A stretch of DNA of 13,067 nucleotides from JBGSST01 sp041736915 (GTDB taxonomy: Bacteria > Bdellovibrionota > FAC87 > UBA2466), in assembly GCA_041736915.1 (NCBI GenBank), contig JBGSST010000139.1, forward strand, positions 1 to 13,067, read 5' to 3'. Below, piece by piece: positions 1-6,678 of this stretch. A program made the position numbers and the translations under genes. Every line of letters begins with the position of its first letter. Position 1 is the stretch's first letter. The notes below the pieces were generated by a model. It was not told the origin of the DNA. It made no database searches and was given only the letters and a program-made list of their open reading frames with translations.

Positions 1-255
1 GTGCCCAAGGAAAGCGGCAGCTACGAGTACCTCGAGCCTTTCTTCGGCCCCTACTTTTTTGCTTTGGGAGATCGCGCGGCTTTGGTACGAACGCTTCACG
101 GTCTGGAGAAGTTTCCTCCCGATCGCGAGCGCATTCGTCAGGCTAAGGAGTTCGTGGAGACCGCCCTATCCTGGAAAGTAATTGGTGGCCGGTTCATGAG
201 GTTGTACCAACAGCTCAGGCCGCCAACCGATTCTGGTCTCCGCAAAGTTGGTTAG
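1..255 (+). CDS. C-terminal end of a probable GT4-type glycosyltransferase (5' truncated by window edge)
   Basis: This is an open frame from the first base to a TAG stop at 253-255, 84 codons. The GTG at position 1 is probably an internal valine codon, because the protein reads like the tail of a larger one. The second half (an Ala-Leu-Val start, a run of charged helix residues, then a Trp-Lys-Val-Ile segment ending in Leu-Tyr-Gln-Gln-Leu) resembles the C-terminal helix of family GT4 glycosyltransferases, where a 'FSW..(I/V)A.....LY..L' pattern is usual. The catalytic nucleotide-sugar domain lies outside the window, so substrate and product cannot be named. It abuts the next gene with no gap (stop 253-255, GTG start at 256), so the two are probably cotranscribed. 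The glycosyltransferase call is an inference from a short stretch. Confidence 0.5.
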   Translation: MPKESGSYEYLEPFFGPYFFALGDRAALVRTLHGLEKFPPDRERIRQAKEFVETALSWKVIGGRFMRLYQQLRPPTDSGLRKVG

Positions 256-456
256 GTGAGCAAACCCCTGAAAGTTCGTTGTCCCCACTGCCAAGGCGAA
301 GCCGAATGGCAGAATAATCCGCACCGTCCGTTTTGTTCGGAACGCTGCCGCCAGATCGATTTGGGAAATTGGGCGACGGAGAAGTACCGAATCGCGTCCA
401 ACGAAGCCCCCGAGGAAAAACAGGTGCCCAAGAAAGACGAAGAGCAAGGCGACTAA
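256..456 (+). CDS. yacG: YacG-family zinc-binding DNA gyrase inhibitor
   Basis: A 66-residue protein close to the E. coli YacG length (65). It has the family's four-cysteine zinc site, CxxC at Cys9/Cys12 and CxxxC at Cys27/Cys31, followed directly by the hallmark Ile-Asp-Leu-Gly-Asn-Trp segment (residues 33-38). The C-terminal third is a charged, probably disordered tail rich in Glu and Lys. In E. coli YacG binds the GyrB subunit and blocks gyrase binding to DNA; that role is family knowledge and was not read from this sequence. Translation starts at GTG 256, immediately after the upstream stop codon, which suggests coupling to the preceding glycosyltransferase gene. Its stop codon overlaps that of the convergent transporter gene on the other strand. 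Confidence 0.9.
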   Translation: MSKPLKVRCPHCQGEAEWQNNPHRPFCSERCRQIDLGNWATEKYRIASNEAPEEKQVPKKDEEQGD

Positions 457-1742
457 GCGGCCGCCGCGGCCTCTTGATGTAGGCGCTCCGCAGCTTTCTT
501 GGCGAGCTGTCGCGTGAGCTCACGCGCGTAATACACCACGCCCCACAAGCAGAGGCCCCCCAGGATCAGCGACGGAAGTACCCCCACCGTGTCGATGAGC
601 GCCCCCTGAAGCAACGACGAGAGCGGTGCCGCCGACATGAAGAACATACGCAGGCATGCGTTCACTCCGCCCATCCGTTCCTTTGGCACATGGGTTTGCC
701 GAATGAGAAACGTACCCATGTTCAGTACCGAGCTTCCGGCCCGGGAAAAGGCAAAAATAACGGCGAGCAGAAGCGGATGAGGAAAGAACAAAAGGGCCAC
801 CGAGGCTAGCACGGCCTGCCAAATCGCCGCCGCGTAAAAGGCGGTGCCGAACTCCATTCGGTCGAAGAAGTAGTTCGACATCAGGTAACCCACCAGGCCA
901 AACATGCCGATCATACTCATGATGGAGCCGTACTCGGCGGCGCTCAGCCCTTTGGTGGCGGTAAAGTAGAAGGTCAAAGTAGGGGTGTTGGGGATGAGCG
1001 GCGACAGGTTCCACAAGAACATAAGCGGAATGAACACGCGAAATACCTTCGACGCCCAGATGAACTTCACACTTTCCATGAAGCTTATCGAAACGCCCTT
1101 GGCGAACGAGGCGTTTCGTTTTCTGACGCCTGGTTCCCCGAGCAGATCGGCCAAGTTCTTGGTTTTGGTCACGAAGTGTAAAGTCGCCGCAAAGCTAACC
1201 AGGTTCACCACGATGCAGCCGCGTACGCCAAATGCCCCCATCATGGCTCCGCCCACCAAGGGGCCGACCACCTGAATAAGGCGCAGCATCGATAGGAACG
1301 AGGCGTTGGCCGTAGCCAGGTCCGACGGTTTGACCAGCCCCGGAATCAGCTGAAAGGTCGTCACCGTCTCGAACAGGATCATCAGGGTTTTGATAACGAA
1401 GATGCCGGCCAAGATTGGCCACATGGCGGCCGAGGCGGTGAGGTCGTAACAAAGCAAGAACATCAGGCAGAGCACCTGCCCGATATCGGTCACCAGCATT
1501 ACGCGACGCTTGTCGAAGTGGTCGGCCCAGTAACCCGTGAACGGTGCCATTAAAAAATAGGGCAAATTCAGGGCTACGTGGGTAAGCGCGAGCGCTACGG
1601 CTGAACCGGTTCTCGCAAAAACGTACAGTGGCATCGAAAGATCGAAAATGCTGCTTCCCAGCATCGAGATGGTTGACGCGGTGAGGAAGTTTCGAAAAAT
1701 CGGGCTTCTTTTTAGAAGCTGAAAGGTGTTCTGGCGGCTCAT
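453..1742 (-). CDS. MFS transporter, probable EntS/MFS_3-type drug or siderophore exporter
   Basis: A 429-residue polytopic inner-membrane protein with about 12 hydrophobic segments, the normal size for the major facilitator superfamily. The cytoplasmic loop between helices 2 and 3 carries the MFS motif A equivalent (Gly-Tyr-Trp-Ala-Asp-His-Phe-Asp-Lys-Arg-Arg, about residues 69-79). The N-terminal part resembles the EntS-like MFS_3 group, often exporters of macrolides or siderophores, but no substrate can be assigned. The C-terminus is a charged helix ending in five alanines. The ATG at 1742 is the only plausible start: an in-frame stop lies 18 bases upstream. Upstream of it the coding strand is C-rich with no Shine-Dalgarno sequence. 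The gene is divergent from lpxD (77-base gap) and its TAG stop overlaps the yacG stop by 3 to 4 bases. Confidence 0.85.
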   Translation of the reverse strand: MSRQNTFQLLKRSPIFRNFLTASTISMLGSSIFDLSMPLYVFARTGSAVALALTHVALNLPYFLMAPFTGYWADHFDKRRVMLVTDIGQVLCLMFLLCYDLTASAAMWPILAGIFVIKTLMILFETVTTFQLIPGLVKPSDLATANASFLSMLRLIQVVGPLVGGAMMGAFGVRGCIVVNLVSFAATLHFVTKTKNLADLLGEPGVRKRNASFAKGVSISFMESVKFIWASKVFRVFIPLMFLWNLSPLIPNTPTLTFYFTATKGLSAAEYGSIMSMIGMFGLVGYLMSNYFFDRMEFGTAFYAAAIWQAVLASVALLFFPHPLLLAVIFAFSRAGSSVLNMGTFLIRQTHVPKERMGGVNACLRMFFMSAAPLSSLLQGALIDTVGVLPSLILGGLCLWGVVYYARELTRQLAKKAAERLHQEAAAAA

Positions 1743-1819
1743 ATTTTGGGGGGAGAATCTTCAGTTTACCGCAGCCCCCGAGCATTTACTTTGAAATCCT
1801 TGTTCTATAAGGTGACGCC
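1743..1819. promoter_or_regulatory. Divergent intergenic region between MFS exporter and lpx operon
   Basis: This 77-base gap must hold the start signals of both the leftward transporter and the rightward lpx operon. A G6 run at 1748-1753 could pair with C5 at 1775-1779 across a loop of about 21 bases. An lpxD ribosome binding site is visible as AAGGTG (1809-1814) just before the ATG at 1820. A TATAAG hexamer sits at 1806-1811 but overlaps that ribosome binding site, so it is a doubtful -10 box. No convincing sigma70 -35/-10 pair is seen. The promoter role is inferred only from the gene layout. Confidence 0.4.
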
Positions 1820-2878
1820 ATGGTCGAACTCCTCGAACCCCTTTCCGCACAAGAGTTATCGCGGTTGAGCGGTGCTCTGCTCAGCGGAAATCCCGAGGCC
1901 CAAGTCTCGAAACTTGGGGCCCTGGATGAGCTTTCTAGCGGAGTACTTTCTTTCTGCTCGGATGCCTCGATGACTAACCGGGTGAAGGCGGCTCCCGGCG
2001 GAGTGGTTTTCTGCGATCCTTCGTTGGTTCGCGAGCAACCCGGGCTCACTTTCTTGGCGGTCTCGGAACCGAAGTTGGCGTTTTCGCGAGTGGCCGCCAA
2101 ATTCGCCATCCGCGTGCTAGGAGATGGCGTATCTGAAAAAGCGGTCGTTAGCCCGGAAGCCAAGCTCGCTACTTCGGTCGTGGTCGGCCCTTTTGCGGTC
2201 ATCGAAGCCGGAGCGGTCATCGCGGCCGGTACCAAGATTGGGGCCTTTTCCTACGTTGGGGCGAACGTCACGATCGGTGAAAACTGCGAAATCTTTCCTC
2301 ACGTCACGATTCTCGATTCGGTTCGCGTGGGTAACCGCGTGAAGATGTACCCGGGCACGGTGGTGGGGTCGTCCGGCTTTGGTTACTTCCCTTCCCGCAC
2401 GGCGGGCGGTTTAGTCGAACTTCCGCAGATCGGAATCGTGGTGGTGGAAGATGACGTGCGCATTGGTGCCAACAGTGCGGTCGATCGGGCCACGCTTGGC
2501 CAAACCACGGTTGGCCGCGGAACCAAAATCGACAACCTGGTGCAGGTTGGCCACAACGTGCAGCTCGGCCGCTCGAACATTCTGTGCGGTTGTGTCGGCA
2601 TCGGCGGGTCCGCTAAGTTTGGCGACGGAGTGGTTCTCGGCGGCGGCGCGATGATTGGCGACAATGTCGATATTGCTGCCGGCACTCAGCTCGGCATGAG
2701 CTCGTGTTCGACGGCGGACATTCTCGAGGGCAAAGGTTACACCGGCACCCCTCCGGTTCCGGTCAAAGAGTTCTTCCGCAATCACCTCAACGTTCGCAAG
2801 CTCGGGGATATGTTCAAACGCCTCGCGCGGCTCGAAAAACATCTGGGCATAAAGGCTGACGAGGGCTCGGCGACATGA
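1820..2878 (+). CDS. lpxD: UDP-3-O-acylglucosamine N-acyltransferase LpxD
   Basis: LpxD transfers an (R)-3-hydroxyacyl chain from acyl carrier protein to the 2-amino group of the UDP-sugar, the third step of lipid A synthesis, in the cytoplasm. At 352 residues it has the family's normal length. The N-terminal ~100 residues form the uridine-binding domain, followed from about residue 110 by hexapeptide repeats of the left-handed beta-helix. The catalytic histidine is seen as His245 in an Asn-Leu-Val-Gln-Val-Gly-His-Asn-Val segment, equivalent to E. coli His239. A Gly-Phe-Gly-Tyr motif typical of LpxD precedes it. The C-terminal helix contains the usual Lys-Leu-Gly-Asp-Met-Phe-Lys-Arg-Leu acyl carrier protein-binding type segment. 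The ATG at 1820 is preceded by AAGGTG at good spacing. It is the first gene of the operon and its stop overlaps the lpxA start (ATGA, 2875-2878). There is no fabZ between them, unlike many proteobacteria. Confidence 0.96.
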   Translation: MVELLEPLSAQELSRLSGALLSGNPEAQVSKLGALDELSSGVLSFCSDASMTNRVKAAPGGVVFCDPSLVREQPGLTFLAVSEPKLAFSRVAAKFAIRVLGDGVSEKAVVSPEAKLATSVVVGPFAVIEAGAVIAAGTKIGAFSYVGANVTIGENCEIFPHVTILDSVRVGNRVKMYPGTVVGSSGFGYFPSRTAGGLVELPQIGIVVVEDDVRIGANSAVDRATLGQTTVGRGTKIDNLVQVGHNVQLGRSNILCGCVGIGGSAKFGDGVVLGGGAMIGDNVDIAAGTQLGMSSCSTADILEGKGYTGTPPVPVKEFFRNHLNVRKLGDMFKRLARLEKHLGIKADEGSAT

Positions 2879-3657
2879 ATGAGCCGCTCATCCATCCCTC
2901 CGCCGTAATTCATCCGGCGGCTATCATCGGTCCCGGAACCAAGGTGGGCCCTTTTTCGGTCATCGAGGCCGACGTTACCATTGGCGCAAACTGCGAGATT
3001 CAGGCCCACACGGTTATCCGCAGCTTTACCCGAATTGGTGACCGGGCAAAAATTTATCCTTTCGTTTGCATTGGCGCCGAGCCTCAGCATCTTCGCTATA
3101 AGGGCGAGCCGACCACGGTAGAGATCGGTAACGACGTCACGCTTCGCGAGAACGTCACCGTTCATCGCGGCACCACACTCGGCATCGGGACCACCAAAAT
3201 TGGCGACGGCAGCTTCATCATGGCGTACTGCCACGTGGCCCACGACTGCATCATCGGAAAACGGGTCATCATGGCAAACTCCGTGCAGTGTGCCGGCCAT
3301 GTCGAGATCGGCGACGGAACGTTCTTGGGCGGTACTACGGTGGTTGCGCAGTTCGTCCGCATCGGGCCTTACTGCTACATTGGTGGCGCGAGCGGTTTCA
3401 ATCACGACTGTCCGCCCTTCGTCATTGGTCGCGAAAGTCCACTGAAAGTCATTGGCGTCAACGTCATTGGCCTTCGTCGAGCTGGCTTCTCCGAAGAGAC
3501 CATTCTCAAGATTCGGCAGATCTTCCGGATCTTCTACGTACGTAAAGAGACCGTTTCCCGAGCCATTGAACGGGTCACCATTGAGTTTGGCGATCTGCCC
3601 GAAGCGCAGCTCTTCCTCAACTTCGTGAAGAGCTCGAAGCTGGGAATCGTCCGTTGA
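2875..3657 (+). CDS. lpxA: Acyl-ACP--UDP-N-acetylglucosamine acyltransferase LpxA
   Basis: LpxA starts lipid A synthesis by moving an (R)-3-hydroxyacyl chain from acyl carrier protein to position 3 of UDP-GlcNAc (or of its 3-amino analogue). At 260 residues it matches the family (E. coli 262). Hexapeptide repeats fill residues ~5-185, followed by the helical C-terminus with the Gly-Val-Asn-x-x-Gly-Leu-(Arg/Lys)-Arg segment. The catalytic base is His123 (E. coli His125) in Ala-His-Asp-Cys, and His142 matches E. coli His144. Gly171 aligns with E. coli Gly173, which permits long acyl chains. Two positions are odd by alignment from memory: His72 replaces the usual Asp74 in the Pro-Gln-Asp-Leu motif, and Ala158 replaces His160 in the His-Gln-Phe motif. 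The start overlaps the lpxD stop (ATGA), with a purine-rich GAGGG upstream inside lpxD. Confidence 0.96.
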   Translation: MNEPLIHPSAVIHPAAIIGPGTKVGPFSVIEADVTIGANCEIQAHTVIRSFTRIGDRAKIYPFVCIGAEPQHLRYKGEPTTVEIGNDVTLRENVTVHRGTTLGIGTTKIGDGSFIMAYCHVAHDCIIGKRVIMANSVQCAGHVEIGDGTFLGGTTVVAQFVRIGPYCYIGGASGFNHDCPPFVIGRESPLKVIGVNVIGLRRAGFSEETILKIRQIFRIFYVRKETVSRAIERVTIEFGDLPEAQLFLNFVKSSKLGIVR

Positions 3658-4595
3658 GTCTCACTAAAATTCGAGTTGGAATCGTAGGCGCGGGAAAGAT
3701 GGGCGGAATCCATCTCACGCGACTCGTCGAGCGCGCCGATATCGAAGTTAGTGGGCTTTACGATTATTCACCGGTGGCCGCTGCCGCCCTGGGTGAAATG
3801 CTCGATGTACGGGTGGCGGCCTCCCTCGAAGAGCTTCTTTTTGAGTCGGATGCTCTCATCATCGCTTGCAGCACTTCGGCTCACTTCGACGTGACGATGA
3901 AAGCCATTGAGGCTGGAGTACACGTTCTACTCGAAAAGCCGGCAACGGGCTCTGTGGACTTGGCGATGCGCCTTTTCAAACGCGCCGAAGAGAAGAACGT
4001 AGTCATGAAGGTTGGTTTTTTGGAACGCGCACGTCTAAGCGCCATTCCCGACGGGCTGCTTCCGCGTGAGATTACTACCGTCCGCGCCCACCGTTTTTCC
4101 GTGAATCCGCCGCGGGATCCGAGCGCGGACATCGTTGCCGACCTCATGATTCACGATTTGGATATCGCAGCCCAGCTAATCGATCGTGAACCTATCTCGG
4201 TCGAGGCACATGAGGCCGCCGATGGAGTTACTTCGTGCCAAATAGATTTTGGCGACGGGGTGCAGGCTGTTTTTTCGTCTAGCTACCGTGCCAACGAGCT
4301 AAGCCGCGTATTCGCCATTGAAGGTGAAAGCAAACAACTGTTCATTGATTTCCAAAAAAGCGTCTATCGCGAAATCGCTACGGGAGCCTCTGGCGAGCTT
4401 CCCACCGACGCCATTACTTTAGAGTGCTCGACTTTCCTCGACGCTATTCGATCGGGAAAAATCAAAGAGCAGCACCGCCAAGTGCGTTCGCTTCACTGGG
4501 GTGAAGCCATTCGCCTAGCGCTGGGCCGGACCTCGGCATTACCCGTGGGCTCCCCCCACATTAGCGCTTCTGCTCCGGAGTCCAAGCCGTTATGA
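3654..4595 (+). CDS. Gfo/Idh/MocA-family dehydrogenase, probable UDP-GlcNAc 3-dehydrogenase (GnnA-like)
   Basis: A 313-residue NAD(P)-dependent oxidoreductase. The N-terminal Rossmann fold shows the nucleotide-binding Gly12-x-Gly14-x-x-Gly17 motif. The family's Glu-Lys-Pro signature is at residues 94-96, where the lysine is catalytic, and His-Asp-Leu-Asp at 167-170 belongs to the substrate domain. Its place between lpxA and lpxB is the position described for gnnA in Acidithiobacillus ferrooxidans, where GnnA oxidises the 3-hydroxyl of UDP-GlcNAc before GnnB adds an amino group. Similar genes sit in the lpx clusters of some deltaproteobacteria without a gnnB neighbour, so the exact reaction is an inference. 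The start is an unusual TTG at 3654 overlapping the lpxA stop (TTGA). The next Met, residue 16, lies inside the Rossmann glycine motif and cannot be the start. The stop overlaps lpxB (ATGA). Confidence 0.8.
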   Translation: MSLTKIRVGIVGAGKMGGIHLTRLVERADIEVSGLYDYSPVAAAALGEMLDVRVAASLEELLFESDALIIACSTSAHFDVTMKAIEAGVHVLLEKPATGSVDLAMRLFKRAEEKNVVMKVGFLERARLSAIPDGLLPREITTVRAHRFSVNPPRDPSADIVADLMIHDLDIAAQLIDREPISVEAHEAADGVTSCQIDFGDGVQAVFSSSYRANELSRVFAIEGESKQLFIDFQKSVYREIATGASGELPTDAITLECSTFLDAIRSGKIKEQHRQVRSLHWGEAIRLALGRTSALPVGSPHISASAPESKPL

Positions 4596-5710
4596 GCCGT
4601 TCAGTTTTTCTCATCACGGGCGAAGCCTCTGGAGATCTGCACGCCGCACATCTCATCCGTGAGCTCAAGCAGCGCGAGCCCGATCTCCATTTTTACGGTG
4701 TTGGCGGACCCCGCTGCCGCGAAGCCGGGATGGAAGTGCTGGTCGACGCCGATTCGTTGAGCGTGGTCGGACTTTTCGAACTGTGGCGCCAAGCGGACGA
4801 GCTATTGGGCGCTTACAAGAAGGTGCGTCGTCTCATCGAACACCGCAATCCCGACATGGCGATTCTGCTCGATCTTCCTGACTTTAATCTCAAGATGGCC
4901 CGCCATCTCAAACGTCGCGGAATTCCCGTGACCTATTACATTTCGCCTCAGGTTTGGGCGTGGCGAAAAGGCCGCGTGAGCACCATTCGGCAGTACGTTG
5001 ACCGCATGTTGGTCATCTACCCGTTCGAGCGTGATTTTTATTTGGAACACGGCGTACAGGCCCAATACGTCGGCAATCCGCTGGCCAACTCCGTCCCGCA
5101 GCGCAAAAGTACGCGTTCGCAAGAAGAGGTTCGTCGAGCACCTCGTATCGCCGTTCTACCCGGCAGCCGCCGCGGAGAGCTTCGCATGCACCGCGAGCTT
5201 CTCGTGCAAACCACGGCGGAGATAAAGAAACGCTACCCGCAAGCCGAGCTACGAATTCCCGTCGCTAGCTCTCTGCCCCATTCGCTGGTGGCGGAGGCGT
5301 TTGCCGGTAGTCCCGTTTCCGTCGAATCCAGATCACCATACGAAATTTTGGAATGGGCGGACGTGGCGCTCGTGGCCTCCGGAACTGCCACGTTGGAAAC
5401 GGCCTTGGTCGGAACTCCTTTTTGCATGTTCTACCGCCTGAGTCCGATGACTGAGAATTTAGGAAAAGCGATTGGCGTGTTTCGCAAGAACGTCGGTCTC
5501 GTGAACATTCTGCTCGGCAAAGATTCGGTCGTCGAAAATTGCTTCGATAAGGCCACGCTGGAAAACTGCGCGGCTACGCTCACGCGACTCATCGAAGACG
5601 AACCTTACCGGCGCAGTCTGCAAGATGACTTCACCTCGGTGCGCCATTTACTGGGCAGCAAGAGTGCCGCCGAAGGGGCCGCTTCGGCCATTCAAGCCGC
5701 GCTGTCATGA
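4592..5710 (+). CDS. lpxB: Lipid-A-disaccharide synthase LpxB
   Basis: LpxB (glycosyltransferase family 19) condenses UDP-2,3-diacylglucosamine with lipid X to form the beta-1,6 disaccharide at the inner face of the inner membrane. At 372 residues it has normal length. Family motifs in order are Gly-Glu-Ala-Ser-Gly-Asp (residues 10-15), Asp94-x-x-Asp97-Phe-Asn, Ser-Pro-Gln-Val-Trp-Ala-Trp-Arg (118-125), Gly-Asn-Pro-Leu, and the nucleotide-binding Gly-Ser-Arg-Arg-Gly-Glu loop (191-196). A Ser-Gly-Thr-Ala-Thr-Leu-Glu segment follows, as in all LpxB. The usual Pro-Glu-x-x-Gln motif near the C-terminus reads Val-Glu-Asn-Cys-Phe, so the proline and glutamine are missing. The gene is coupled to its neighbours by ATGA overlaps on both sides. 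Confidence 0.96.
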   Translation: MSRSVFLITGEASGDLHAAHLIRELKQREPDLHFYGVGGPRCREAGMEVLVDADSLSVVGLFELWRQADELLGAYKKVRRLIEHRNPDMAILLDLPDFNLKMARHLKRRGIPVTYYISPQVWAWRKGRVSTIRQYVDRMLVIYPFERDFYLEHGVQAQYVGNPLANSVPQRKSTRSQEEVRRAPRIAVLPGSRRGELRMHRELLVQTTAEIKKRYPQAELRIPVASSLPHSLVAEAFAGSPVSVESRSPYEILEWADVALVASGTATLETALVGTPFCMFYRLSPMTENLGKAIGVFRKNVGLVNILLGKDSVVENCFDKATLENCAATLTRLIEDEPYRRSLQDDFTSVRHLLGSKSAAEGAASAIQAALS

Positions 5711-6678
5711 CGTTTTCTCGAAGCGCGCATTCCCTTTTTTGGTTTCCGCTTTTTTTATTGTCGTTGGTTTGGACCACGCTCGCCATACTTCGCCGTTTCT
5801 TTCCGGACCGGCGATTTCGCGCGAGTGTCCCGGTAATCTGCGTAGGCAATCTCACCATGGGCGGTACGGGTAAAACCCCGTTCGTCGGCGCTCTCACGAA
5901 GCTGCTGAGCGATCGGCATCCCGCGATCGTAAGCCGGGGCTACAAAGGCCGCAAAGAAAGAACCGGCGGCAAAGTCGATCTCAACGAAAAGAACGGCGCC
6001 CGCGAGTTCGGTGACGAACCCTGGATGCTCGCCCACCAAACCGGGGTGCCCGTTTACGTAGGAAAAAACCGCGTGCAGTCGGTAAAGCGCGCGGTGGCCG
6101 AGGGGGCCGAAGTCATTTTATTCGACGACGGATTTCAGAATCGCTCGGTCCACTACCGCCGGTCCATCCTTCTTTGGGACAACTCCACCGAGCCAGCAAG
6201 TCGGTATGTGTTCCCGCTAGGGCGTCTGCGCGAGCCGCTTTCCGCCGCCCGGCGCGCGGATAGGATCGTAAGCCTCAAGGGCGGAGAAAACCTACCCGCC
6301 AAGGCCCGGATCATGGAGCTTCGCCACGAAGGGCCTTTCGACCACCGGGGAGAGCCGGCCGCCATCCCCGGAAAGCTGGGCGCGTTTTGCGGAGTGGGCA
6401 ATCCAACCCCCTTTTTCCAGCTTTTTAGCGACCGCGGGCTACTGGCCTACGAAAAGTCCTTCCCTGACCATTACTGGTATACTGCGGCTGATCTCGAGGC
6501 GCTCAACCGAGCCGGCGAGGCCCACGAACTGTCGGGCTGGGTCACCACCGAAAAGGACTGGTACCGGCTTCACGACATCAAGGGTCAGATTCGCCTTCCC
6601 CTGTACTGGTCCAGGTTGACCGTGGGGCTCGGCCGCGATTTTCTCGAGTCATTAGACATTTTTGGGGAATCGAAGTGA
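5707..6678 (+). CDS. lpxK: Tetraacyldisaccharide 4'-kinase LpxK
   Basis: LpxK phosphorylates the 4' position of the lipid A disaccharide using ATP. The 323-residue protein begins with the family's N-terminal membrane-embedded helix (about residues 7-31), which anchors it to the inner membrane. The P-loop Gly-Asn-Leu-Thr-Met-Gly-Gly-Thr-Gly-Lys-Thr is at residues 47-57. The metal-binding Asp-Asp-Gly-Phe-Gln motif is at 140-144. His255 in Phe-Pro-Asp-His-Tyr probably matches the catalytic-dyad histidine known from Aquifex (His261). The residue after Asp-Asp-Gly-Phe-Gln is Asn145, where histidine is the consensus. The start overlaps the lpxB stop (ATGA). Its own stop overlaps a GTG start of the next gene (GTGA). 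The gene for WaaA (KdtA), often beside lpxK, is absent. Confidence 0.94.
   Translation: MTFSRSAHSLFWFPLFLLSLVWTTLAILRRFFPDRRFRASVPVICVGNLTMGGTGKTPFVGALTKLLSDRHPAIVSRGYKGRKERTGGKVDLNEKNGAREFGDEPWMLAHQTGVPVYVGKNRVQSVKRAVAEGAEVILFDDGFQNRSVHYRRSILLWDNSTEPASRYVFPLGRLREPLSAARRADRIVSLKGGENLPAKARIMELRHEGPFDHRGEPAAIPGKLGAFCGVGNPTPFFQLFSDRGLLAYEKSFPDHYWYTAADLEALNRAGEAHELSGWVTTEKDWYRLHDIKGQIRLPLYWSRLTVGLGRDFLESLDIFGESK

Noticed and set aside
1785..1811. TTTACT and TATAAG as a sigma70 promoter for lpxD
   Set aside because: The spacer is 15 bases and the -10 overlaps the ribosome binding site, which would give an almost leaderless RNA. Not strong enough to annotate.
2782..3405. A 207-codon minus-strand open frame across the lpxD/lpxA junction
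   Set aside because: It is antisense to two clear hexapeptide-repeat genes, and its repetitive look comes from those repeats.
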